From positions 372,001 through 436,000 of the forward strand of contig OZ242253.1 of the NCBI GenBank assembly GCA_965206975.1: DNA of 64,000 nt, in the 5' to 3' direction. Source of the stretch: JAAXGI01 sp965206975. GTDB lineage: Bacteria; Gemmatimonadota; Gemmatimonadetes; Longimicrobiales; Gaopeijiaceae. Position numbers and translations under genes: made by a program. This document shows positions 42,314 through 51,082 of this stretch, piece by piece. Numbering within the stretch: the first letter of the stretch is position 1; each line of letters opens with the position of its first letter. The notes under the pieces were generated by a model. The model saw nothing but the letters and a program-made list of their open reading frames with translations, was not told the origin of the DNA and did no database searches.

Positions 42314-42980
42314 GTGGATCCGGATGGACCTGCACCTCCACACGTGGGGCTCGTGGGACTCCCTCTCGGACCCGGAGGCTGTCCTCGAGAGGGCTCGCCG
42401 CCAGGGGATCGAGCGGATCGCGATCACGGACCACAACCGCCTCGGCGTGGCCCGCGAGATGGCCCGGCGGTATCCTGACCGAGTGATCGCGGGCGAGGAG
42501 GTGAAGACCGGGGAGGGGGTCGACGTGATCGGCCTGTACTTGACCGAGGAGATCCCGAAGGGGACGCCGGCGGAGGAGACGTGCCGGCGGATCCGGGCGC
42601 AGGGGGGCGTCGTCTACCTCCCTCACCCCTACGCTCCGGGGAAGGGGGGATCCGGCCGGCTCGCCGAGGCGCTCGCACCCCACGTCGACGTGGTGGAGAT
42701 TTTCAACGCGAGGCTTCGCTCGGAGGGGAGGAACGCCTCCGCGCTCGAGCTCGCGAGGCGCCGCGGGCTCCTCCGGGGCGCGGGCTCCGACGCGCATTCC
42801 GTCGGAGAGGTCGGGAACGCGTGGGTCCGCCTCCCGCGGCATCCGAGCGAGCCGGCGGCATTCCTCGAAGCCCTCCGCCGGTCCACGGTCCACGGGAGGC
42901 GAGCCGGTCCGCACGTCTTCTTCCACTCGAACTGGGCCAAGCTGAGGAAGAGGTGGGGGGCGGGGAGGGGCGCCCCTTGA
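42303..42980 (+). CDS. PHP-domain phosphoesterase
   Basis: A 225-residue metal-dependent phosphoesterase of the PHP superfamily. The metal ligands are seen in MDLHLHTWGSWDS (HxH), AITDHNRLGVA (Asp-His), VYLPHPYAPGKGG (His) and GAGSDAHSVGEVG (Asp-His). GTG 42303 (or GTG 42306) is inside the coaE end, and its stop overlaps the next gene's start, so it is translationally coupled on both sides. Members act on small nucleotides or sugar phosphates; being next to a DHH phosphoesterase suggests nucleotide turnover. That link is inferred. Confidence 0.85.
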   Translation: MVSEWIRMDLHLHTWGSWDSLSDPEAVLERARRQGIERIAITDHNRLGVAREMARRYPDRVIAGEEVKTGEGVDVIGLYLTEEIPKGTPAEETCRRIRAQGGVVYLPHPYAPGKGGSGRLAEALAPHVDVVEIFNARLRSEGRNASALELARRRGLLRGAGSDAHSVGEVGNAWVRLPRHPSEPAAFLEALRRSTVHGRRAGPHVFFHSNWAKLRKRWGAGRGAP

Positions 42981-44032
42981 GCGTGGAGCCCATCCCCGGA
43001 CCCCGCCGCGAGGGGGTGCGAGCCGCGTGGGAGCGGCTTTCGGAGGCCCGCGGCGTGATCCTCACCACCCACGTGAACCCGGACGGGGACGGGATCGGCT
43101 CCGAGGTGGCGCTCCTCGAGCTCGTGGAGGCGGCCGGCGGGAGGGGGGTGATCGTGAACCCGAACCGGCCCCCGGCGCACCTCGACTTCCTCATGCCGGA
43201 CGCCTCCAGGGTACTCGATGCGGGGGGCCGGGAGGCGAGGGAGCAGTGCCGCGGGGCGGATCTCCTCCTCGTCGTGGACACGGGCGAGAGGTCGAGGATC
43301 GGGAGGGTCGAGAAGCTCGTCCGTCACCTCCCCGTCCTCGTGATCGACCACCACCCCGCGGGGCGGGAGGGCTTCGAGGGCCACCACCTGACGGACACCG
43401 CGGCCGCCGCGACGGGGGAGCTCGTCTTCGATCTCCTCACCCACGCCGGGGGGCCGTGGAGTCCCGCGGTCGTCGACGGCCTCTACGTCGCACTCATGAC
43501 AGACACCGGATCCTTCCGCTTCTCGAACACGAGCGCGCGCGTCCACAGGATCGCCGCCGAGCTGATCGAGCGGGGAGCCGCCCCGGAGCGGCTCCACCAG
43601 AACGTATACGGGAGGGTGCCGCTCCGCCGGATCCGCCTCCTCGAGGCGGTCCTCCCCACGCTCGAGCTCTCCCCGGACGGAAGCGTCGCGTGGATGACGG
43701 TCCCGGGAGAGGCTTTTCGCGGGCTTGGGTGTACGACGGACGATTTGGAGGGGCTCGTGGACTATCCCCGGGAGCTCGAAGGCGTCGAGGTGGCGCTCCT
43801 CTTCCGGGAGCTCGACCGTGGGGGGGTCAAGGTCTCCCTCCGCTCGACGGGAGAGGTGGACGTGAATCGGGTGGCGAGTTTGCTCGGCGGCGGCGGGCAT
43901 GTGAAGGCCTCGGGCGTCCTCGCCTCCGGCGAGCTCGAGGCCGTGCGGGAACGGGTGGTGGCGCTGACGGCGGAGGCGGTTCGCGCCTCGGCGGCGGGTG
44001 CCCGGCGCGGGACGGGGGATCCGGAAACGTGA
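42977..44032 (+). CDS. nrnA: DHH/DHHA1 phosphoesterase, NrnA-like nanoRNase/pAp phosphatase
   Basis: A 351-residue bifunctional oligoribonuclease and 3'-phosphoadenosine 5'-phosphate phosphatase type. DHH motifs in order: VILTTHVNPDGDGIGSEVAL (residues about 28-47), LLLVVDTGERSRIG, VLVIDHHPAGREG, and ALMTDTGSFRFSNTSARVHR. The DHHA1 domain ends in ASLLGGGGHVKASGV, the GGGH substrate-binding motif. TTG 42977 overlaps the PHP stop (TTGA) with GGAGGGG seven bases upstream; GTG 42983 is an alternative. Confidence 0.9.
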   Translation: MSVEPIPGPRREGVRAAWERLSEARGVILTTHVNPDGDGIGSEVALLELVEAAGGRGVIVNPNRPPAHLDFLMPDASRVLDAGGREAREQCRGADLLLVVDTGERSRIGRVEKLVRHLPVLVIDHHPAGREGFEGHHLTDTAAAATGELVFDLLTHAGGPWSPAVVDGLYVALMTDTGSFRFSNTSARVHRIAAELIERGAAPERLHQNVYGRVPLRRIRLLEAVLPTLELSPDGSVAWMTVPGEAFRGLGCTTDDLEGLVDYPRELEGVEVALLFRELDRGGVKVSLRSTGEVDVNRVASLLGGGGHVKASGVLASGELEAVRERVVALTAEAVRASAAGARRGTGDPET

Positions 44033-44053
44033 GGGAGAGGAAGGCGTAGCGTC

Positions 44054-44521
44054 ATGGCAGAGCGAGAGATCGGGGTGCCCGGGGCGCTCGCGGAGGCGCT
44101 GGGGGTCCTTCGGGAGCGGATCCCCGCCGAGCGGCTCGATCGGGTGTGGATCTTTCCCCCCCTCGTCGATGGTCGGAGCGAGAGCGGGGTTGTGGCGGCC
44201 GGCTGCTTCGGGGAGGGCGATCGCCGCCTCCTGGTTACTGTCTCGTACCACGCGCGCGAGACGGGCCGGGGGGTACGCTTCATCCCCTCCTTTGAGGAGC
44301 AGGGGACGGCCCCGAGGGAGAGTCTCCCGCGGGTCATGGCGGGAGTAGCGCGGCGCGCAGGGGAAGGCTTCGGTGCCCCGCGCTCGACGCGTCTCGGGGG
44401 CGACGCCGAGGCGTTCGACAGGCTGGTCGGGGAGTGGACCCCGGACGACCTCCCGCACCGCACCGGGGCGGCGGCCTTCGGCCTGGCCGGGGGTTCGTCT
44501 GCAGGGGAGGGGAGGGGATGA
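44054..44521 (+). CDS. Conserved-looking hypothetical protein
   Basis: A 155-residue protein with alternating strands: LDRVWIFPPLVDGRSESGVV, AAGCFGEGDRRLLVTVSYHA and GVRFIPSFEEQGTAPRESLP. The C-terminal part is helical and ends in a Gly-rich tail. I do not recognise the family. It lies 21 bases after nrnA and its stop overlaps the start of the Fur-family gene (ATGA), so it belongs to the same operon. Confidence 0.7.
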   Translation: MAEREIGVPGALAEALGVLRERIPAERLDRVWIFPPLVDGRSESGVVAAGCFGEGDRRLLVTVSYHARETGRGVRFIPSFEEQGTAPRESLPRVMAGVARRAGEGFGAPRSTRLGGDAEAFDRLVGEWTPDDLPHRTGAAAFGLAGGSSAGEGRG

Positions 44522-45024
44522 GGGAGCCGGCGGCCTCCCCCGTACCGCTGTTCGTCCGCCTCTTCGGCCGGTACCTTCGCGAGCAGAATCTCCCGGTGAC
44601 GCAGCAGCGCGAGGCGGTTGCCGAGGTCGTCTTCTCCTCCGAGGCCCACCTCTCGGTCGAGGAGATCGAGGATCGCCTCCGGGGCGCGGGCGAGCGGATC
44701 GGGAAGGCGACGATCTACCGGACGCTCGACCTCCTCGTGAAGAGCGACCTCGTCGAGGAGCACGACTTTAACGAGGGCTTCAAGCGGTACGAGCACCGCC
44801 TCTCCCGGCAGCCCGAGCACGACCACCTCATCTGCCTCGAGTGCGGCCAGGTGACGGAGTTCAAAAGCGGGGAGATCCGCCAGATCAAGGACCGGATCGC
44901 GGCGGAGCGGGGGTTTCGTCCCGTCCGGCACCGGCTCGACATCTACGGGCTCTGCACAGCCTGCCAGGACGCCGGCGCCGTCCCCCCGCGTGACGGCCTG
45001 ACCTGCCCGATCGAAAGCGTCTGA
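44518..45024 (+). CDS. fur: Fur-family metal-responsive transcriptional regulator
   Basis: A 168-residue repressor. The winged helix spans about residues 20-95 (VTQQREAVAEVVFSSEAHLS, VEEIEDRLRGAGERIGKATI, YRTLDLLVKSDLVEEHDFNE). The dimerisation domain carries the metal site HDHLICLECGQVTEFKSGEI and a C-terminal Cys pair in YGLCTACQDAG, the structural zinc site together with the first CxxC. ATG 44518 overlaps the previous gene. It could be Fur, Zur or PerR by sequence; the His-rich loop favours Fur or Zur. No Fur box was found nearby. Confidence 0.9.
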   Translation: MREPAASPVPLFVRLFGRYLREQNLPVTQQREAVAEVVFSSEAHLSVEEIEDRLRGAGERIGKATIYRTLDLLVKSDLVEEHDFNEGFKRYEHRLSRQPEHDHLICLECGQVTEFKSGEIRQIKDRIAAERGFRPVRHRLDIYGLCTACQDAGAVPPRDGLTCPIESV

Positions 45025-45026
45025 AG

Positions 45027-46592
45027 GTGCGCGCGAAGCAGGGCGTGGAGCCCTCCCCGCAGCCGCGCCCCCTCCGCGCCCCCGCCCCCGCGCTGCACCC
45101 TCCCCCCTCCCCCCTCTCCGAAGACGGCGCCTTCCCCGAACGGGCGATGAGCCGGGCCACGGCCTCGTCGAAAATCGAGGGGAACGCCATCGCGCTTCAA
45201 TTCGACGGCCCCGCCGCATTCGACAGCTGGCTCTCGGCGATCGAGGGGGCAGAGTCGTTCATTCACTTCGAGAACTACATCCTCCGGGACGATCCCGTCG
45301 GACGCCGCTTCCGCGACGCGCTGACGGAGCGTGCGCGCGCGGGGGTGGCGGTGCGCGTCCTCTACGACTGGATGGGATGTTGGGCGACGGCGAGGAGCTA
45401 CTGGAGGCCCTTCCGGGAGGCGGGGGTCGAAGTCCGGGCCTTCAACCCCCCCTCGATCGGCGATCCCCTCGGTCTCCTCCAGCGCGATCACCGGAAGCTC
45501 GTCGTGGTGGACGGCCGGACCGCCTTCCTCGGGGGCTTCTGCATCGGGGAGGAGTGGGAGGGGACCCCGACGGTGGCCCCGTGGCGGGACACGGGGGTCG
45601 AGGTCCGGGGTCCGGCCGCCGCCGCTGCCGCGCGGACCTTCGAGCGGATCTGGGCGGAGCGGGGCGGGCCGGTGCCCGTCGAGCTCCGCCCAGATCCCGA
45701 GGACGTTCCCCCCGCCGGTTCCTCCGGCGTCTGGCTCATCGAGGGGATCCCGCAGCGGTCGCGCGTATACCGGGCCACGCAGCTCATGGCCTCCGTCGCG
45801 GAGAGACGCCTCTGGATCACCGATCCCTATTTTCTCGCCCCGCGCCCTGTCTCGGCCGCGCTCATGGCGGCGGCGAGGGATGGGGTCGACGTCCGGGTCC
45901 TCGTGCCCGCCCACAACAACTGGCCGTGGGTGGGGAGCCTCTCGCGGGGGGGCTACCGCGCCCTCCTCGAGGCGGGCGCCAGGATCTTCGAGTGGGAGGG
46001 GGGGATGATCCACGCGAAGACCTCGGTCGTCGACGGGCGGTGGTGCCGGATCGGATCGTCGAACCTGAACGCAGCCTCGCTCCTCGGAAACTGGGAGCTC
46101 GATCTCGGCGTCCTCGACCCTGATCTGGCCATGCAGGTGGAGGGGCTCTTTCTCGCGGATCTCGCCTCCTCGGTCGAGATCGTCCTCCCCGGGCGGAGCC
46201 CCGGGGCGCGGGCGATCCCCGGGGTCGCGAACGCGCGCCTGGAGCCGGAGTCGAGGTTCGCCGAGGCGGGGCGGGAGCGGGGCTGGAGGAAGGCGCGCGG
46301 GCAGTCGCTCACGATCGCCGACTTCGCCCGGGCCGGCTCGGCGTTCGGTGACGCGATCGCGGGTCAGCGCGTCGTGGGGAGGGAGGACCGCGTCGCCCTC
46401 TGGACCGTGGCCCTCCTCCTCCTCGCCCTCGCCTCGCTCGGGCTCCTCATCCCGCAGTTTGTCGGGTGGGGCGTTGCCCTCGGGGCGGGGTGGGTCGGGC
46501 TCGTCCTCGCCGTCCGGAGCGCGATCCATGCCGTGCGCGCGAGGCGCAGTCCTCCCGAGGATCCGGGGCGGGCCGACGGGGGAGAGCGATGA
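45027..46592 (+). CDS. cls: Phospholipase D-type cardiolipin synthase
   Basis: A 521-residue enzyme that joins phosphatidyl groups to make cardiolipin. Two HKD motifs are complete: HRKLVVVDGRTAFLGGF near residue 155 and HAKTSVVDGRWCRIGSSN near residue 329. ESFIHFENYILRDDPVGRRF is the conserved segment before the first. Unusually, two hydrophobic helices lie at the C-terminus (LWTVALLLLALASLGLLIPQ and GWGVALGAGWVGLVLAV) and none at the N-terminus. The GTG start at 45027 gives a Pro-rich 40-residue head; ATG 45147 is an alternative. The stop overlaps the ccdA-like start. Confidence 0.85.
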   Translation: MRAKQGVEPSPQPRPLRAPAPALHPPPSPLSEDGAFPERAMSRATASSKIEGNAIALQFDGPAAFDSWLSAIEGAESFIHFENYILRDDPVGRRFRDALTERARAGVAVRVLYDWMGCWATARSYWRPFREAGVEVRAFNPPSIGDPLGLLQRDHRKLVVVDGRTAFLGGFCIGEEWEGTPTVAPWRDTGVEVRGPAAAAAARTFERIWAERGGPVPVELRPDPEDVPPAGSSGVWLIEGIPQRSRVYRATQLMASVAERRLWITDPYFLAPRPVSAALMAAARDGVDVRVLVPAHNNWPWVGSLSRGGYRALLEAGARIFEWEGGMIHAKTSVVDGRWCRIGSSNLNAASLLGNWELDLGVLDPDLAMQVEGLFLADLASSVEIVLPGRSPGARAIPGVANARLEPESRFAEAGRERGWRKARGQSLTIADFARAGSAFGDAIAGQRVVGREDRVALWTVALLLLALASLGLLIPQFVGWGVALGAGWVGLVLAVRSAIHAVRARRSPPEDPGRADGGER

Positions 46593-47317
46593 TCGAGTCC
46601 GTCGGAATCGTGATCGCCTTCACCGCGGGAGTCCTCTCCTTCCTCTCCCCCTGCGTTCTCCCCCTCGCGCCCTCTTATCTCTCCTTCGTGACCGGGATGA
46701 GCCTTGAGGAGCTCGAGGAGGGTGCGGACCGCGGCCGGACGCTCCGCTTCGCACTCCTCTTCGTCGCGGGATTCTCCGCGATCTTCCTCCTCCTCGGCGC
46801 CTCCGCCTCCTTCCTCGGCCAGCTCTTCCGCCTCTACGAGCTCTGGATCGCGAGGATCGGGGGGGTCGTGATCCTCGTCCTCGGACTCCACCTCGCAGGG
46901 ATCCTCCGCATCGCGCCCCTCTTTCGCGAGCTCCGGTTCCACGTCTCGGACCGGCCCTCCGGCCACATCGGCGCCGTCGGCGTCGGGATGGCCTTCGGGG
47001 CGGGGTGGACCCCATGTATCGGGCCCGTTCTCGGCGCGATCCTGACCTTCGCGAGCGTCCAGGAAACCCTCTGGCAGGGCGTGGGCCTCCTCGCCGTCTA
47101 CTCGGCCGGACTCGCGGTCCCCTTTCTCTTGATGGCGCTCGCGGTGGACCGCTTCCTCTCCGCCTTCAAGAAGTTCCAGCGTGTGCTCCCCCTCCTCCAG
47201 CGGGCGTCCGGGCTCCTCCTCGTCGCCCTCGGGATCCTCCTCCTGACGGGGAGCTTCACCGCGCTCACGAGCTGGCTCGTCCCCTTCACCCCGGAATTCC
47301 TCCTCGAGCGGATCTGA
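46589..47317 (+). CDS. ccdA: CcdA/DsbD-type thiol-disulfide transporter, transmembrane
   Basis: A 242-residue protein with six predicted membrane helices that carries electrons from thioredoxin across the membrane for cytochrome c maturation or periplasmic disulfide reduction. The paired Cys are in GVLSFLSPCVLPLAPSYLSF (first helix) and GAGWTPCIGPVLGAILTF (fourth helix), matching the family's pseudo-symmetric halves. ATG 46589 overlaps the end of the cardiolipin-synthase gene. No cytochrome c assembly genes are in the window. It is the last gene of the operon starting at 41401. Confidence 0.9.
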   Translation: MIESVGIVIAFTAGVLSFLSPCVLPLAPSYLSFVTGMSLEELEEGADRGRTLRFALLFVAGFSAIFLLLGASASFLGQLFRLYELWIARIGGVVILVLGLHLAGILRIAPLFRELRFHVSDRPSGHIGAVGVGMAFGAGWTPCIGPVLGAILTFASVQETLWQGVGLLAVYSAGLAVPFLLMALAVDRFLSAFKKFQRVLPLLQRASGLLLVALGILLLTGSFTALTSWLVPFTPEFLLERI

Positions 47318-47353
47318 CGCCGGCTGCTTCCCCCGGCTTCGTGCCGGTGCTCG

Positions 47354-49171
47354 CTACCTGGCGAGGGGAACGCCCGCGGGCTCCGCCTCGGCGCCGACGC
47401 CCTGGCCCTCTTCCTCGAACGACTGCTCGAGGATCTGCCGCTCGAGGAGCGCCCGGTAGATCCCGTCTCGCGCGAGGAGTTCGGCGTGCGTGCCCTCTTC
47501 CACGATCTCCCCGTCGTCCATGACGAGGATCCGGTCCGCCCGCATGACGGCCGTCACGCGGTGGGAGATGAGGAGCGATGTCCGGTCGCGGAGGGTGTCC
47601 CGGAGCCGGGAGAGGATCCGGGACTCGGTCTGCGTGTCGACGGCGCTCAGCGCGTCGTCGAGGATGAGGACGACCGGGTCCCGGGCGAGGGCGCGGGCGA
47701 GGGCGGCCCGCTGCTTCTGTCCGCCGGAGAGGTTGATCCCCCTCTCGCCGAGCCGCGTGTCGTAGCCGCGCGGGAACTCGAGCACGCTCCCGTGGAGCTG
47801 CGCCGTCTCGGAGGCCTCCCGGACCCTCGGGTCCAGCCCCTCCCCGGGGGCGGCTCCCGCCTCCCCGTCAAGCCCCATGCCCAGATTCGATGCGATCGTC
47901 TCGGAGAAGAGGAAGGTGTCCTGAGGGACCATACCGATCCCCCGCCTTAGGCGCTCGGGGTCGTATTCCCGGAGCGGGGTCCCGTCGAAGAGGATCTGGC
48001 CGTGCGTCGGGTCGTAGGTCCGGGGGATCAGCGAGACGAGCGTGCTCTTCCCCGAACCCGTGGGGCCGACGATGGCGACGGCCTCGCCCTCCCGGATCGT
48101 GAAGGAGAGGCCTCGGAGGACGTCCCTCCCGGTATCCGGATACCGGAACCATACGTCCCGGAACTCGATCCGTCCGAGCGGCGCGCGCACGCGGCGGCCG
48201 AGCCCCGGCTCCACCGCGGGGTCGGAGCGAAGGATCTCATTTATCCGCCCCATTGAGGCCTCGCCCCGCTGAAAGAGGTTCACGACCCACCCGAGCGCGA
48301 TCATCGGCCAGGCGAGTTGGTTCAGCCAGAAGATGAAGGCGACGAGGTCCCCGACGGAGATCGCGCCCGCCATGACCTGCCCCCCGCCGATCCAGACGAC
48401 GAGCGCCATCGCGGCCCCCGTGAGGAGGCCGAGGACGGGGTGGAAGAGCCCCTGCACCTTCACGAGGAAGATGTTCCGGTCCATGTACTCGCGGTTGATC
48501 GCGTCGAAGCGGCGCGCCTGATCCTCCTCCTGTGCGTAGGCCCTGACCACGCGGACCCCGGTCAGGTTCTCCTGCACCTGGGTGGACATCGTCGAAAACT
48601 GCTCCTGGATCCGCTCGAAGCGCCGGTGGATGATCCTCCCGAACCCGAGAACGACGGGGGGGAGAAGGAGCATCGGGAGGAGGACGAGGGCCGTAAGGCG
48701 GGACGAGGTGAGCGCCATCAGCGTCAGCGTGAAGGCCGACATGACGGTCGTGTTCACAGCGTACATCACGGCGGGCCCGACGGCCTGCCGAACCGCGAGT
48801 GTGTCGTTCGTGGCGCGGCTCATGATGTCGCCCGTCCGCTCGCGCCCGTAGAAGACCGCGTCCAGCCGGAGGAGGTGGCGAAAGAAGTCCGCCCTGAGGT
48901 CGCACTCGACCCGGCGGCTGATCCCGTTGAGGAGGTGGCGCATCCCGAAGCGGCCCACGCCCCCGGCGAGGGCGAAGCCCACGACCAGCCCCGCGTATGC
49001 CAGGATGCGCCCTTGGGTGACCCCGGGGGACTCGAGCGCGTCGATCGCGAGGCGGAGGACCCAGGGGCCCGCTACCGAGAAGGCGTTCGAGATCACGACG
49101 AGGACGATCCCGGCCGCGAGGCCGCGGCGGTAGGGCCGAAAGTACGGGAGGACCGTCCGGAGGTGCGTCAA
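47354..49171 (-). CDS. ABC exporter, fused permease and ATPase (MsbA/multidrug type)
   Basis: A 605-residue half-transporter that works as a homodimer or with a partner. Six membrane helices fill residues 1-310. The ATPase domain has Walker A VAIVGPTGSGKSTLVSLIPR, the Q-loop MVPQDTFLFSETIASNLG, signature GINLSGGQKQRAALARALAR, Walker B VVLILDDALSAVDTQTESR and H-loop SLLISHRVTAVM. The start is TTG 49171 with no strong ribosome-binding site. It is convergent with the ccdA-like gene. Substrates may be lipids or drugs; the neighbouring cardiolipin synthase is suggestive only. Confidence 0.92.
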   Translation of the reverse strand: MTHLRTVLPYFRPYRRGLAAGIVLVVISNAFSVAGPWVLRLAIDALESPGVTQGRILAYAGLVVGFALAGGVGRFGMRHLLNGISRRVECDLRADFFRHLLRLDAVFYGRERTGDIMSRATNDTLAVRQAVGPAVMYAVNTTVMSAFTLTLMALTSSRLTALVLLPMLLLPPVVLGFGRIIHRRFERIQEQFSTMSTQVQENLTGVRVVRAYAQEEDQARRFDAINREYMDRNIFLVKVQGLFHPVLGLLTGAAMALVVWIGGGQVMAGAISVGDLVAFIFWLNQLAWPMIALGWVVNLFQRGEASMGRINEILRSDPAVEPGLGRRVRAPLGRIEFRDVWFRYPDTGRDVLRGLSFTIREGEAVAIVGPTGSGKSTLVSLIPRTYDPTHGQILFDGTPLREYDPERLRRGIGMVPQDTFLFSETIASNLGMGLDGEAGAAPGEGLDPRVREASETAQLHGSVLEFPRGYDTRLGERGINLSGGQKQRAALARALARDPVVLILDDALSAVDTQTESRILSRLRDTLRDRTSLLISHRVTAVMRADRILVMDDGEIVEEGTHAELLARDGIYRALLERQILEQSFEEEGQGVGAEAEPAGVPLAR

Positions 49172-49432
49172 TCGAGCGGCGTGCCGTTGAGTGGAGCGCG
49201 GGCGCCCCGTCGGGGGAGGGGAGGGCGAGAGAGAGTAGTATAGTGCGCCCGCCCGGTGGATTGTTCCGAAGGAGCCCCTCGCGCCCCAGAGGGGCGCGCC
49301 TCCCCTCTCGCGACACGCGGGGTCCCTCCGCCGGCGTCCCTCATCGGTAAGAGAGCGGAGGAGGCCCGGTGCCCGGGTGGTGGTGCTCGCGGAGGAGCGC
49401 GGGTACCTCCGCGCCCCTCAATTACGTGTCAC

Positions 49433-49828
49433 TTAGGTCGTCCTTCCTGAGTCTCGGTATTGATGCGGGAGCAGCTCGTCGAGCGGGACGCTTCTATCTC
49501 CTGCGATGAGGACGCGGGTGCGGGCGTTGCGCGCGTCCACCTGCCACAGGAGCTCTCTGCACCGACCGCACGGAGCCAGAATCTTGCCGTCATCATCCAC
49601 TGCCACGATCACCGCGACCTGCGACTCTCTCGCCTTCAGCATCTCGGCAACGGCAGCGTGTTCAGCACAAAATCCGAGGCTGCAGGAGGTGTCGATACAG
49701 ATCCCCGTGTAGACGTTACCCCCAGCGGTGACAAGCGCGGCCGCGACATGCCCTGCCGCGCAGCTGGGAGCCGGTCGGAACTCCCCCGCCAAACTCGTTG
49801 CAATCTGGATCAGCTCAGCGTCGCTCAT
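49433..49828 (-). CDS. Cytidine deaminase-family protein
   Basis: A 131-residue zinc hydrolase. The active-site motif is GFCAEHAAVAEML with Cys as first zinc ligand and the proton-shuttle Glu, and LAPCGRCRELLWQ with the PCxxC ligands. The size fits a single-domain tetrameric cytidine deaminase or a blasticidin-S-deaminase-like member; VPLDELLPHQY at the end is typical of cytidine deaminase. It begins at ATG 49828, six bases downstream of the end of the DinB-GNAT gene, and is probably co-transcribed with it. Confidence 0.88.
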   Translation of the reverse strand: MSDAELIQIATSLAGEFRPAPSCAAGHVAAALVTAGGNVYTGICIDTSCSLGFCAEHAAVAEMLKARESQVAVIVAVDDDGKILAPCGRCRELLWQVDARNARTRVLIAGDRSVPLDELLPHQYRDSGRTT

Positions 49829-49834
49829 CGACTC

Positions 49835-50887
49835 TCATGCGTGACCGATGTCAAACCGATCAGAGACTGAGGTCGGATGCGATCCTTCCCTTCTTTGGAG
49901 CCAGTCGGATCGAAGGATCCCGAACCAAGCCTCGTCAAACGCCTGCCCGCGCTCGATCCGGTTCATACGGAGCACACCCTCCTTCGCCATTCCCACTTTC
50001 TCCATAACCTTCTGCGATGCCACGTTTTCCGCATCCGCCATCGCGTAGATCCGGTTGAGATCAACATGGGTCGAGAAAGCCGCATCCATCATTGCCTGTG
50101 CCGCTTCAGTACCGATCCCTCGGCTCCAATGCTTTCGAGCCACCGCGTAGCCCAGCTCGCCTTTGCCGTTTGTAAAGTCGAACCGAAGGTTGATGCCTCC
50201 GATCACGGCTCCTTCGAGAGTGATCGCCCATGCAGGATGAGTGGTGCGGTTCAGCAGTCGCTGGCCGGCAACAAACTCCTCGGCGTCACTCCGAGTGAAG
50301 GGCGAGGGGATGAACCGGCAATACTTTGCCCATTCCTCATCCTGCCCGTACGCAAGCACGTCCTCGACGTCCGTTGGTTCCCACGGGCGCAACCCAAGGC
50401 GAGCGGTTTCGATCACTTCCGGTAGGTCGGGGCGCTCTACGCCGACGTCGGCCGTACTGATCTCCATCAAGCGCTTGGTGAGGGCAATCTGCCCACAATG
50501 CCACGCAAAGCTCGTCACCACCCCGGCCCACACATCACGCACGGCCAGCTGTCCGAAATCCTCGTCCGTGACTTGACGTTCGAAATCAGCCTCCACAAGT
50601 GTCTCGAGCCGCTCGCGGGACAGGTTTCGAACCTCCTCGAAATAGTTGATCAGCTGGTCCTTTTCCGGATAAAGCTGTGGTGCCGCGTCTCGCACAGAGA
50701 CGCTGAAGGGGTATCGCTTCCCACGCCCAAGCACCATGTCGAGCACCCAGTTGTCCTCTACTTCGGCGATGTGCCACAGCTGCCAGGCCACTGAATTTCG
50801 ACCTTTCGCTGGACGCCACAGGATCTGCTGCGAGGTCAGCGGCTGTACGAGCTTCATCAGGGCAGGTCGCCGAAACTCCAGTTCCAC
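49835..50887 (-). CDS. Fusion of a DinB-like domain and a GNAT acetyltransferase
   Basis: A 350-residue protein with two domains. Residues 1 to about 155 are a DinB/YfiT-like four-helix bundle with His residues in NSVAWQLWHIAEVEDNWVLD and VTSFAWHCGQIALTKRLMEI that usually bind a metal. Residues about 165-335 are a RimJ/RimL-type GNAT domain: TARLGLRPWEPTDVEDVLAY, WAITLEGAVIGGINLRFDF, the acetyl-CoA loop HWSRGIGTEAAQAMMDAAF and ADAENVASQKVMEKVGM. No stop or frame change separates the halves. The upstream margin is cut by an IS256 remnant 30 bases away, so the promoter may be foreign. Substrate unknown. Confidence 0.88.
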   Translation of the reverse strand: MELEFRRPALMKLVQPLTSQQILWRPAKGRNSVAWQLWHIAEVEDNWVLDMVLGRGKRYPFSVSVRDAAPQLYPEKDQLINYFEEVRNLSRERLETLVEADFERQVTDEDFGQLAVRDVWAGVVTSFAWHCGQIALTKRLMEISTADVGVERPDLPEVIETARLGLRPWEPTDVEDVLAYGQDEEWAKYCRFIPSPFTRSDAEEFVAGQRLLNRTTHPAWAITLEGAVIGGINLRFDFTNGKGELGYAVARKHWSRGIGTEAAQAMMDAAFSTHVDLNRIYAMADAENVASQKVMEKVGMAKEGVLRMNRIERGQAFDEAWFGILRSDWLQRREGSHPTSVSDRFDIGHA

Positions 50888-50916
50888 CCAGATCTAGCGT
50901 GCGGGCGGGATCATCG

Positions 50917-51070
50917 GAAAAGTGTCCCATTCGTAGTTGAAGGTGGTGGCTCCGTGGTGTCTGCTGACTAACTCGCCTTCCTCAACTGGGTAACCGGCTC
51001 ATGGTCATCTCCGTACGCTTGGAGCATCCAGAGCTGGCCGTAGCCGATGATCCGATTGTTGGTCGTCTTT
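50917..51070 (-). mobile_element. Remnant of an IS256-family element (3' end)
   Basis: On the minus strand the frame encodes RIIGYGQLWMLQAYGDDHEP and VTQLRKAS, matching the C-terminus of the transposase at 9300-10589 (RIIGYDQLWMLRAHLDDHEP). The terminal inverted repeat follows (GTGTCCC...GTAGTTGAAGGTGG). Only about 150 bases of the 3' end remain. It is a different copy from the 9 kb element, with visible divergence. Confidence 0.8.
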
Positions 51071-51082
51071 GACTCTCCCCCG

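Noticed and set aside
43762..45219. Long minus-strand frames over the DHH and Fur genes
   Set aside because: Arg/Pro/Ser-rich shadow frames opposite genes with clear family motifs.
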